From CAYVQU01 sp964453155 (lineage in GTDB: Bacteria; Chloroflexota; Anaerolineae; Anaerolineales; UBA11858): a stretch of 12,873 bases of DNA. The notes under the pieces were generated by a model. The model worked only from the letters and a program-made list of their open reading frames with translations, searched no databases and had not been told where the DNA came from. Position numbers and translations under genes: made by a program. The DNA is taken from assembly GCA_964453155.1 (NCBI GenBank), contig CAYVQU010000158.1, forward strand, positions 1 to 12,873, in the 5' to 3' direction. Positions 6,242 through 12,654 of the stretch are shown here, piece by piece (the first letter of the stretch is position 1; every line of letters begins with the position of its first letter).

Positions 6242-9064
6242 TTACCCTTCAGTCTCTCCATCTTCCGAATTTGCCGCTTCGACATGAATTTCGATATCTT
6301 CCCAGCCCATCATCATCGCTTTGATCCCCGCCATGGGGGTGTGCCCGGTGGTTGTCAGGTAGACGTGCATGACGACGAAGGTGGCAAACAGCCAGGCGAT
6401 CAGGGTGTGGAAGGGGGCCAGGAAGGGCAGGCCGCCCAGGGAGGCCGCGATCTTGGGCCAGCGCTGGGCACCCCAAATCAGGATGCCGGTGATCCCTTGT
6501 AAGGGCAGCAGGACGTTCAAAATCGCGAAATAGGTCATTTGTTGCAGCGGGTTCAGTTTCTTATCCTGCGTTTTCTCAATGGGGTGTTCGGCACCCTTGA
6601 AAATCCCCTGGACGTAATACAACGCCTGGGTGATCGACTGATTGAAGAAACCGCGCGGTTCGGGCAGATACTGCCGGATTTCGCCGCTGGCCAGGTGGTA
6701 GAACAACGAGAAGACCGCGTTCAGCCCCAAAATGGCGGCGACTACATTGTGGACGACGACCATCCCCCGGAAACTCAAGAAACCGAAGAAATCCGGTTTG
6801 TGGATCGCTAGGCCGGTGATGATCAGCAGGACGATGGCGAAGGTCTGTAACCAGTGCCACAGACGCTCGTAGACGTGGTACATGTAGACCTTTTCGACTT
6901 TGGTCTCATGTTTGGGGGCTAATTTCGCCGCCCGCAGGCGTAACCCGCCATGCAGGGCAATCCCGCCCAGTGTGCCCAGGAAGATCAATATACCGAAGCG
7001 GTCGATCCAGTTGACGCTGTCTTGTCCTAAAACATAAAGATCGGCTGCGGTAGGATCAGGTTGGTAGACTAGCGCGCCTTCGTCCGTGGTGACGATTTCA
7101 CCATGGATGGCGATGTTGGCATCGCCGACGAAGGTCGGAGTTACCCCACCGGGGGCGACCGCGGCCAGTTGCAGCCCCTGGGTCAACCGGGATTCACCCG
7201 AGTGACAGGTTTGGCAATCTCGAATGGCCCACTCGCCATTGGTGACGGTGTGATTGATACTGTAAGGTTGGACTTCGCCCGAAATTTGAGGATTACTCAA
7301 CCCGAGTTGGGCCAGCCGGTTGCGGATGAAATCTTCTTTTTCGGGGGTATCGATGATCAGTTCGGTATCATCCAGGGTCCCATTTTCATCGGCGTCAAAC
7401 CGCAGCATAACGCCGGGATGATAGTAGCCATTTTCAAGATAGGCGGCTTCCAAATCGGCCAGCCGGACCGGGCGGGGGGGATCGCCGTAGACCCAGAAGA
7501 ACGCGGTTACTAAATTGTAAGGGGCCAGAGCGGTTTCTCCATCAACGTCCGTATTGGCTAACCAGACGGGATCGTAGCCGGTCAGCAGGCCCGTAATGGA
7601 GCCCTGATCCCCATCGACGCCGCGACACTCTAACCGCGCGCTGCCGTCAAGGCGGATTACCGTCCAGTCATGGGTCTGGTTGGCAGACGAATACATCTGG
7701 GGGATATGGCAGGTCTCACAACTGATCGCGGCCATATGGCGTTCGTTATAGGGCAGCCACTCGTGAGTCTCGCGGGTATCGTGGCACGATTCACAACGCC
7801 GCATGGTATTCTGCAATTCTGGGGCTAAATCACTCTGCGCGCTGTCACCGCGCGCAAACTGGTGCAGCGGTTTTTCCAGATATTCACCAATCTCCACTCG
7901 CCGGGGATCAAACAACAAGTGATCCGGCCGGGTCGCACTGGCTTCTTGATAATACAGCGGGTTGTTGAGGGAGTAATGGCAGTCGGTGCATTGCAGCAAT
8001 CGTTCGGCATGGATATCCCAGGAGCGATGCAGTTCTGCTTTGTTGGCCAGGTTCATGCCGGAATCCGACATCTTTTGGGGCGAAATAATCTGCCCGGTGG
8101 TGATGGTGCGGAACCGTTCAGGCGCACAGCCGGTGGTCACCAGGGGATCTTCGACATCAGCGTGGACCAAACCATGGCACATCCCGCAGTTTTCATTGGT
8201 CGGGTCTTGGATGGCGACGAAATCGGCCTGGAGTTCGCCATCGGCATTGAAAGCGGCCGGATTGTAAGCTAACCCATTGGCGGATTCTGCCACGATGTCG
8301 CTGTTAGACAGGGTAGCCGTATTCGCCCATTTGAAATTGCCGGAATGAAGTTGATCTAACCGGGCGGCATTATTCGGATGGGGGGTGTGACACAGGAAAC
8401 AATTCATTTCCACGACCCCTGATTCTGCCCAATCCCAGGGGACCAGTTCACCAGTGGTTGGGTCCACGATATGGGTTTGCAAATCCCCAGCGGTAACTGC
8501 CAGATCGGCTAGCCGAGATCCATCTCGGCCGTAAACGGCGGGACCACCCCCAACATGCCGCACCCCCAAGGTCATGATCCACTCCGGGGTCGTCAGATCA
8601 ACGCGCTCATCACCCTCCGGGGAGAGCAGCCGGTACATGATCGGATTCCACTTGCCAAACCAGCCCGGACTGGTATCCCACGGACGGCCGCTGCTGGTCG
8701 CTCCCGCGGTGCCAACAGCGCTCAAACCGACATCGGCATGGAAGCTGTGCCCGGCGATAAATTCAGCATCGTGACAGGTGCCGCAGGTGTTCATCGTGGA
8801 AATTGGTTCGCCGGTATCCAACACATTCTCGCCATTTTCATCCAGTAGCGGAAAAGCTGGATGTATGGGTGAAACTTGCTCAACTGGCGCGGCTGCTTTC
8901 TCTGCGAAGACTGCGTTTACCGAAATTAGTACACTAATTGCTAGAACGGTTAAACCCACCACAAAGACACTAAGTCTCGAAGAAGCTCTAAGAAAGTTTT
9001 GGTGTAACTTTGTGTCTTTGTGTCTTCGTGGTAGAAGATTTTCATTTCTCATAATATTTTTCAT
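6242..9064 (-). CDS. heptahaem cytochrome c fused to cytochrome b561-like membrane domain
   Basis: This 940-residue protein begins at the ATG at 9064, set by GGGAGGAAA eight bases upstream; longer forms would only read out of frame through the octahaem gene. A signal peptide or anchor spans about residues 31-54 (ending AVFA). Seven CxxCH haem c sites follow at Cys94, 222, 293, 359, 424, 449 and 617. Cys313 and Cys480 are not in haem motifs. A canonical EF-hand loop, DADENGTLDDTE, is at 557-568. Residues ~686-915 form a membrane domain of the Ni-Fe hydrogenase/b561 type with candidate haem b histidines at 737, 755, 772, 790, 886 and 900. The fusion looks like a quinol-oxidising conduit that hands electrons to periplasmic haems and then to the octahaem enzyme, whose stop codon is only 20 bases upstream. 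Reverse electron flow cannot be excluded. Part of the signal peptide is encoded by a palindromic repeat. Confidence 0.88.
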   Translation of the reverse strand: MKNIMRNENLLPRRHKDTKLHQNFLRASSRLSVFVVGLTVLAISVLISVNAVFAEKAAAPVEQVSPIHPAFPLLDENGENVLDTGEPISTMNTCGTCHDAEFIAGHSFHADVGLSAVGTAGATSSGRPWDTSPGWFGKWNPIMYRLLSPEGDERVDLTTPEWIMTLGVRHVGGGPAVYGRDGSRLADLAVTAGDLQTHIVDPTTGELVPWDWAESGVVEMNCFLCHTPHPNNAARLDQLHSGNFKWANTATLSNSDIVAESANGLAYNPAAFNADGELQADFVAIQDPTNENCGMCHGLVHADVEDPLVTTGCAPERFRTITTGQIISPQKMSDSGMNLANKAELHRSWDIHAERLLQCTDCHYSLNNPLYYQEASATRPDHLLFDPRRVEIGEYLEKPLHQFARGDSAQSDLAPELQNTMRRCESCHDTRETHEWLPYNERHMAAISCETCHIPQMYSSANQTHDWTVIRLDGSARLECRGVDGDQGSITGLLTGYDPVWLANTDVDGETALAPYNLVTAFFWVYGDPPRPVRLADLEAAYLENGYYHPGVMLRFDADENGTLDDTELIIDTPEKEDFIRNRLAQLGLSNPQISGEVQPYSINHTVTNGEWAIRDCQTCHSGESRLTQGLQLAAVAPGGVTPTFVGDANIAIHGEIVTTDEGALVYQPDPTAADLYVLGQDSVNWIDRFGILIFLGTLGGIALHGGLRLRAAKLAPKHETKVEKVYMYHVYERLWHWLQTFAIVLLIITGLAIHKPDFFGFLSFRGMVVVHNVVAAILGLNAVFSLFYHLASGEIRQYLPEPRGFFNQSITQALYYVQGIFKGAEHPIEKTQDKKLNPLQQMTYFAILNVLLPLQGITGILIWGAQRWPKIAASLGGLPFLAPFHTLIAWLFATFVVMHVYLTTTGHTPMAGIKAMMMGWEDIEIHVEAANSEDGETEG
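8958..9032. repeat. 75-bp palindromic repeat inside a signal-peptide coding region
   Basis: ACCACAAAGACACTAAG (8958-8974) pairs with CTTTGTGTCTTCGTGGT (9016-9032) with two mismatches. This is the widespread CACGAAGACACAAAG intergenic repeat type. Its 75 bases are exactly 25 codons and are translated as about residues 12-36 of the heptahaem cytochrome (including RRHKDTKLHQNF and SVFVV), covering the basic region and the start of the hydrophobic core. Confidence 0.85.
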
Positions 9065-9072
9065 GGTTGAAA

Positions 9073-9081
9073 TTTCCTCCC
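9073..9081 (-). promoter_or_regulatory. Shine-Dalgarno that sets the heptahaem start
   Basis: Read on the - strand, GGGAGGAAA lies eight bases before the ATG at 9064 and between the octahaem stop (9085-9087) and that ATG. It is the strongest ribosome site in the operon and rejects the longer reading frame that begins at 9316. The tight spacing suggests translational coupling. Confidence 0.85.
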
Positions 9082-9084
9082 TGC

Positions 9085-10521
9085 CTATTGATTGGACTTG
9101 AAGCGGCCGCCCCAATCGAGGGGGTCGCCGAAATAGCCCAGGGATTCCCAGTCCATCCGGCCTGCGGGGCCGTGGCAGTGATCGCAGGTCAGGGCATCTT
9201 TGGCCGGGCGGACCATGTGGGTGGTCGGCCAGTACATTTCGGTCTCGGCGAAACCAAATTCGCCGCTGTACTCGAGCCCGATGATGTCCGAGCCGAGTTG
9301 CAGGGCCTGGTTCCAATCGAACTCTTTCCAGAAGCCGCCCTCGCCGTAAGTTACCGGCTGGAGCAAAGTATTGTGGACACTGTCATACGGCTGTTTGGCG
9401 CGGTGAACTTTGAAGGGGAAGATTTTGGCGGATTCATCAGTGATATCCCCGCCAGGGTAGTTGATGGGCGTGGATACACTCGGGTCCATCTCGTCGCCCA
9501 AGATATAGCGGGAGGCGCCGCCGTTGTACCAGCGGTATTCGGGGACGAAGTTGGCGCTGTAGACGAAGCTGCCTTTGATCTTCAGGTAGGTGTGTAAACT
9601 CTCTTCGATCTCATCACTGCCCGCGGTGGACCAGTCCCAGTACATCTTGGTGGCATCACGGGTGGCGAACACTGAAATATGACAGGTCTGGCAAGCCACA
9701 CTCTGAACATGCGCGTTGAGGCGCTCATCGTCGTGCAAGTCTTCGTTGTGGCAGTCGGTGCAGTAGATTTGGTTCTCATCGTCCAGGCTGACCGAGATTG
9801 AACGCCCGGAGACCAGGTGATTTTCAGTTTGATGACAGTCGGTGCACAGGAAATCGTGTTTCCCCATATGGACATCGACATCGGCCGGGGGGAAATATAG
9901 AGTTTCATCGAGGTCACCATGTTTGACCGCGTTCCCGCCGCCACCCTTGAAGTGACAGCCACCGCAATTTTCGCGGGTCGGCACCCCTACTCCTTTAGCA
10001 ACCATCTCCAAATCCACGCCCTCAACTGGATGGCCGGCCCCGCCTTTGACGTAGGTCCCAGTCGTATCGTGACAAACCAGACAATCGACATTTTCAGCCG
10101 CCGAGAAATCATAATTCGCGCTGTCCCAGCCATAACCGGCATGGCAGGACGTGCAGCCTTCCCAGTTGCCCTGAATCCCGATACAGAAATTGTTGATAGC
10201 ATTTTTCTTGCCGACCGTTACCGGACCATCTCGGCCGGGTAAATCATAAGGTTGGCTTTCCCAGGTCCAGTGGGCGGTGGTCATTACATCCGTCGCGGCT
10301 TCCTCATGGCATTCCAGGCAGGCCTTAGTGACATCGCTACCAGTTTCAAACGGACCTTGCAGAATATCGCTGTGATCCGTATGAATAGGGTGGCGCGGTA
10401 AATTTGCCCAGGGATCATCGTTCCGGCCGGCTTGTTTGGGCATGAAGATGATCACGGGGATGATGATGATCGCCAGGGTGACGATCAACCCCACGATCCA
10501 GATTTGTTTATATTCTCGCAT
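9085..10521 (-). CDS. otr: octahaem cytochrome c, tetrathionate reductase (OTR) family
   Basis: This 478-residue protein carries eight CxxCH sites at Cys68, 123, 147, 186, 226, 254, 277 and 446. A single hydrophobic N-terminal segment (about 8-27) has no clear cleavage site and probably anchors the enzyme to the outer face of the cytoplasmic membrane. The order of motifs (QGPFETG, CTSCHAGYGW, CLVCHDTTGTY, ENCGGCHFKGGGG, AVKHGDLD) is that of the octahaem tetrathionate reductase family. The Shewanella member reduces tetrathionate, nitrite and hydroxylamine in vitro. Cys113 and Lys200 occupy, by spacing, the places of the active-site Cys and the unusual Lys haem ligand of that enzyme as I recall it; the residue three before the Lys is Asn197 rather than Asp. 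AGGAG at 10529-10533 supports the start. The substrate in this organism is inferred from family and from the sulfur-transport genes downstream. Confidence 0.9.
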   Translation of the reverse strand: MREYKQIWIVGLIVTLAIIIIPVIIFMPKQAGRNDDPWANLPRHPIHTDHSDILQGPFETGSDVTKACLECHEEAATDVMTTAHWTWESQPYDLPGRDGPVTVGKKNAINNFCIGIQGNWEGCTSCHAGYGWDSANYDFSAAENVDCLVCHDTTGTYVKGGAGHPVEGVDLEMVAKGVGVPTRENCGGCHFKGGGGNAVKHGDLDETLYFPPADVDVHMGKHDFLCTDCHQTENHLVSGRSISVSLDDENQIYCTDCHNEDLHDDERLNAHVQSVACQTCHISVFATRDATKMYWDWSTAGSDEIEESLHTYLKIKGSFVYSANFVPEYRWYNGGASRYILGDEMDPSVSTPINYPGGDITDESAKIFPFKVHRAKQPYDSVHNTLLQPVTYGEGGFWKEFDWNQALQLGSDIIGLEYSGEFGFAETEMYWPTTHMVRPAKDALTCDHCHGPAGRMDWESLGYFGDPLDWGGRFKSNQ

Positions 10522-10546
10522 TCACATTCTCCTGGAGAGAAAAACG

Positions 10547-10618
10547 AACCACAAATTACGCTAATCTTCACTAATTTTTTGAAAAAAAAATTCGCGTGCA
10601 TTCGCGTTATTCGTGGTT
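10547..10618. repeat. palindromic repeat between arsR and the octahaem gene
   Basis: The left arm AACCACAAATTACGCTAATC and its extension (10547-10580) pairs imperfectly with the right arm ending GCGTTATTCGTGGTT (10582-10618), with an A/T-run tip. It belongs to the CGCGAAT / CGCTAAT repeat type also seen at the inner arms of the 11.1-11.5 kb complex. It begins two bases after the arsR stop codon and ends upstream of the octahaem Shine-Dalgarno. Confidence 0.8.
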
Positions 10619-10620
10619 TT

Positions 10621-10956
10621 CTACTGATTTTCGAGTAGACTGGCACGATATGCCAGTCGATCCCGCAAAACTGTACGTAAAATGTCTAGGGCCTCGATTA
10701 GGCGTTCGTCGGTGAGGTGGTATTCGACACTCGCACCTTGCCGAACTGGCTGTACCAGACCGCGGTCGCGCAAAATTTTAAGATGGCGGGAAGCAGCAGG
10801 TTGGCTGATACCGATCTCTTTCGCCAGATCACTGACATTGAGGGAGGTATCGGCAATCGAATACAACAACAAAATCCGTCGCGGGTCAGCCAGGGCGGAA
10901 CAGATATCGGCGTGCAGTTGGGTGACTTCTTGTTCTAATGTGGGTAAATTGTCCAT
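10621..10956 (-). CDS. ArsR-family winged-helix transcriptional regulator
   Basis: This 111-residue protein has the compact ArsR/SmtB fold: ALADPRRILLLYSI (21-34) as the helix before the DNA-binding unit, the helix-turn-helix around LAKEIGISQPAASRHLKIL (43-61), and the wing RQGASVEYHLT. It is a typical dimeric DNA-binding repressor released by a chemical signal. The arsenic/cadmium site of ArsR (ELCVCDL) is absent, and the helix-5 His/Asp zinc site of SmtB is not visible. Cys19 is the only cysteine, so a two-cysteine persulfide switch of the SqrR/BigR kind within one subunit is not possible. It is first in the operon, and a palindrome at 10987-11006 next to its promoter is the likely operator, which suggests autoregulation plus control of the downstream cytochrome and YeeE genes. 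Confidence 0.88.
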   Translation of the reverse strand: MDNLPTLEQEVTQLHADICSALADPRRILLLYSIADTSLNVSDLAKEIGISQPAASRHLKILRDRGLVQPVRQGASVEYHLTDERLIEALDILRTVLRDRLAYRASLLENQ

Positions 10957-10986
10957 ACTTAGTCCAAATAGTTAGGTTACATGTAT

Positions 10987-11006
10987 GTATTCGTATACCC
11001 GAATAC
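10987..11006. promoter_or_regulatory. candidate ArsR operator
   Basis: GTATTCG and CGAATAC form a perfect 7-base inverted repeat around a 6-base centre. It lies about 8 to 28 bases downstream of the expected arsR transcription start and 30 bases before the arsR ATG, the usual place for an autorepressing ArsR-type operator. No second good copy was found before the transporter gene. Confidence 0.6.
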
Positions 11007-11020
11007 TTTGATATGTGAAA

Positions 11021-11049
11021 ATTCTAACAATGTGGTGGTTAATCGTCAA
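11021..11049 (-). promoter_or_regulatory. sigma70-type promoter of the arsR operon
   Basis: Read on the - strand, TTGACG (11049-11044) and TAGAAT (11026-11021) are separated by exactly 17 bases; each hexamer has one mismatch to consensus. Transcription would start near 11014, giving a leader of about 58 bases before the arsR ATG. Confidence 0.65.
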
Positions 11050-11050
11050 C

Positions 11051-11066
11051 TGTGACATTCATCACA
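11051..11066. promoter_or_regulatory. CRP/FNR-family binding site
   Basis: TGTGA-N6-TCACA matches the symmetric CRP core perfectly, with A/T-rich flanks. The site begins two bases upstream of the -35 hexamer of the arsR operon promoter, centred near -44 relative to the predicted start, close to the position used by activating CRP-family proteins. Confidence 0.65.
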
Positions 11067-11172
11067 ATTGAAATATGACAAAAATCTAGTTTCAACGCTG
11101 AGTGGGTAAGACGGTACTTAAACGTGGGCTGACTTTTAACCGCTAATCACGCGAATTTTCACGAAGAAAGAA

Positions 11173-11271
11173 TTAACGTCACTGCGAGGCAGCTTTATCG
11201 CCGAAGCAGTCTCCGTCCTGGCAGGATTCAGATTGCCGCACTGCGCTCCGCTCCGTTCGCAATGACGTTAA
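11173..11271. repeat. 99-bp palindromic element, copy 2 (inverted)
   Basis: This is the reverse complement of the element at 6093-6190, with the same TTAACGTCA / TGACGTTAA ends and near identity except in a central stretch of about 20 bases. Like copy 1, it lies inside the loop of another palindrome. Confidence 0.85.
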
Positions 11272-11346
11272 TGTTCAACGTACTGTTGACGATTACATTT
11301 TTAGGGCTTTTTTCTCAAAATTTGTAGTAGTCAGCAGAAGGTTGAA

Positions 11347-11424
11347 CACCGCAGAGACGCAGAGAACGCAGAGATTCGTACTCCTACTTGAGAAAAACTC
11401 AGCGAACTTAGCGTCTCCGCGGTG
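11347..11424. repeat. 78-bp palindromic repeat (CACCGCAGAGACGC type)
   Basis: CACCGCAGAGACGC (11347-11360) pairs with GCGTCTCCGCGGTG (11411-11424) with one mismatch. It is a common dispersed intergenic repeat type and is flanked by partial direct repeats (11274-11324 and 11434-11472). Confidence 0.8.
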
Positions 11425-11621
11425 AAAAAAGTATTCAAGCTACTGTTGACCAATACATTTTTCTCAAAATTGGTGCAGATTAGCGAAATTCGCGGTTAAT
11501 TTTGAATTTTTTGGGAACTCCACGGTTAAGTACCCCGCTACCGCTGAGCGTTGCAACCAGATTTTTGTAACCTTCTCTCCAATTTCCCATCTAACCAATA
11601 TACATAAAACAGGAGCTGCCG

Positions 11622-12605
11622 ATGTTGAAAGTGTTACTCTGGATTCGCAAAAACTTGGTTTGGAATATCCCCATCATGATGGTTTTGGGGTTAGGGGTGG
11701 GATACTTTTTTGAAGTGGGCTTCCTTAAGGCCTGGATATTGCCGATTACGATATTGATGATTTACCCGATGATGGTTGCTTTGAATGTCAAAGCGGTTTT
11801 CTCGGGGTGTGAATACCGGCTGCAAGGTAGTACCCAGCTCATAAATTTTGTCGCGATTCCCGTCATTGCCTTTCTATTAGGAAAATTATTTTTCGCTACA
11901 GCACCTTTAACTGCCCTGGGATTGTTTTTGGTGGCATTGCTCCCCACCAGCGGTATGACGATCTCGTGGACGGGGTTTGCCAAAGGAAATGTGCCCGTCG
12001 CAATCAAAATGACTATTTTTGGCCTCATTTTGGGGGCGATTGCGACCCCAATTTATGTCCAAACTTTTATGGGGGAAGTGGTCAACGTATCCCTGGCGAA
12101 GATTTCCCAACAAATTTTGACCGTCGTTTTCATCCCCCTAATTTTAGGATTTCTGACCCAAACCTTGCTGATCAAACGGTTTGGGGCCGGTCATTTTAAA
12201 TCCAAAGTTAAACCCATATTCCCCTCGCTCTCAGCAGTGGCCGTATTGGGGATCATTTTTGTCGCGATGGCCCTGAAGGCCAAAGCGATCATCCAAAACC
12301 CTGAAACGATTTTGAGCATGATCTTGCCTTTACTGCTGTTCTATGGCATAAACTTTATCTTGACAACTTTGATCGGCCGATTTTTCTTCTCCCGAGCCGA
12401 TGCCATTGCCCTGGTCTACGGCTCAGTGATGCGGAATTTATCGATTGCTCTGGCGATTGCGGTGGTGGCTTTTGGCAAAGATGGGATCGACATTGCCCTG
12501 ATCATCGCGGTCGCGTATGTGGTCCAGGTGCAGGCGGCGGCCTGGTATCTGCGGGTTGTCAATAAAGTGTTTGGGCCGGTGAAATCTGAACCCGTGCCGG
12601 CTTGA
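11622..12605 (+). CDS. BASS-family (SBF-like) membrane transporter
   Basis: This 327-residue protein has about ten hydrophobic segments and belongs to the bile acid:sodium symporter / ACR3 superfamily (SBF-like fold), whose members move organic or inorganic anions, often with Na+ or H+. ALLPTSGMTISW (105-116) is the broken-helix motif of the first half, and YGSVMRNLSIALAIA (266-280) that of the second. In ACR3 arsenite exporters the first motif contains an essential cysteine; here it reads P-T-S-G, and the only cysteine (Cys63) is elsewhere, which argues against arsenite efflux. AGGAG at 11611-11615 supports the start. The gene points away from the arsR operon across the repeat complex, so co-regulation is possible but not shown. 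The substrate is unknown; a sulfur oxyanion or organic acid is only a guess from context. Confidence 0.82.
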   Translation: MLKVLLWIRKNLVWNIPIMMVLGLGVGYFFEVGFLKAWILPITILMIYPMMVALNVKAVFSGCEYRLQGSTQLINFVAIPVIAFLLGKLFFATAPLTALGLFLVALLPTSGMTISWTGFAKGNVPVAIKMTIFGLILGAIATPIYVQTFMGEVVNVSLAKISQQILTVVFIPLILGFLTQTLLIKRFGAGHFKSKVKPIFPSLSAVAVLGIIFVAMALKAKAIIQNPETILSMILPLLLFYGINFILTTLIGRFFFSRADAIALVYGSVMRNLSIALAIAVVAFGKDGIDIALIIAVAYVVQVQAAAWYLRVVNKVFGPVKSEPVPA

Positions 12606-12654
12606 AACAGGACGCGGAAGAATAGCTAAGGACTTATAGACGAAACGAATAAAT

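Larger units (their letters stand above)
11078..11568. repeat. nested palindromic repeat complex filling the gap before the transporter gene
   Basis: The terminal arms 11078-11127 and 11520-11568 pair over about 50 bases, with roughly 40 positions matching. Inner arms continue the pairing: AACCGCTAATCACGCGAAT (from 11138) with the complement of ATTAGCGAAATTCGCGGTT (11479-11497). The middle holds two other palindromic elements, at 11173-11271 and 11347-11424. No gene is visible in 10957-11621; apart from this complex the stretch holds only the arsR control region and the transporter ribosome site. Confidence 0.75.

Noticed and set aside
7103..9101. Several + strand open frames opposite the cytochrome genes
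   Set aside because: They are antisense shadows of G+C-richer coding sequence without ribosome sites or recognisable domains.
9065..9316. N-terminal extension of the heptahaem protein by 84 residues, overlapping the octahaem gene
   Set aside because: The extra residues are an Arg/Pro-rich shadow of the octahaem coding sequence, and a strong Shine-Dalgarno precedes the ATG at 9064.
11078..11568. CRISPR array or small RNA gene in the long gene-free stretch
   Set aside because: The repeats are few, palindromic, of different families and nested; there are no regularly spaced direct repeats. No independent promoter/terminator pair for an RNA was found.
11565..11604. Promoter just upstream of the transporter gene (TATACA near 11599)
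   Set aside because: No acceptable -35 hexamer lies at 16-18 bases spacing.
10621..12605. Arsenic resistance operon (ArsR plus ACR3)
   Set aside because: The metal-binding cysteines are missing in both proteins, and no arsenate reductase or other ars gene is present.
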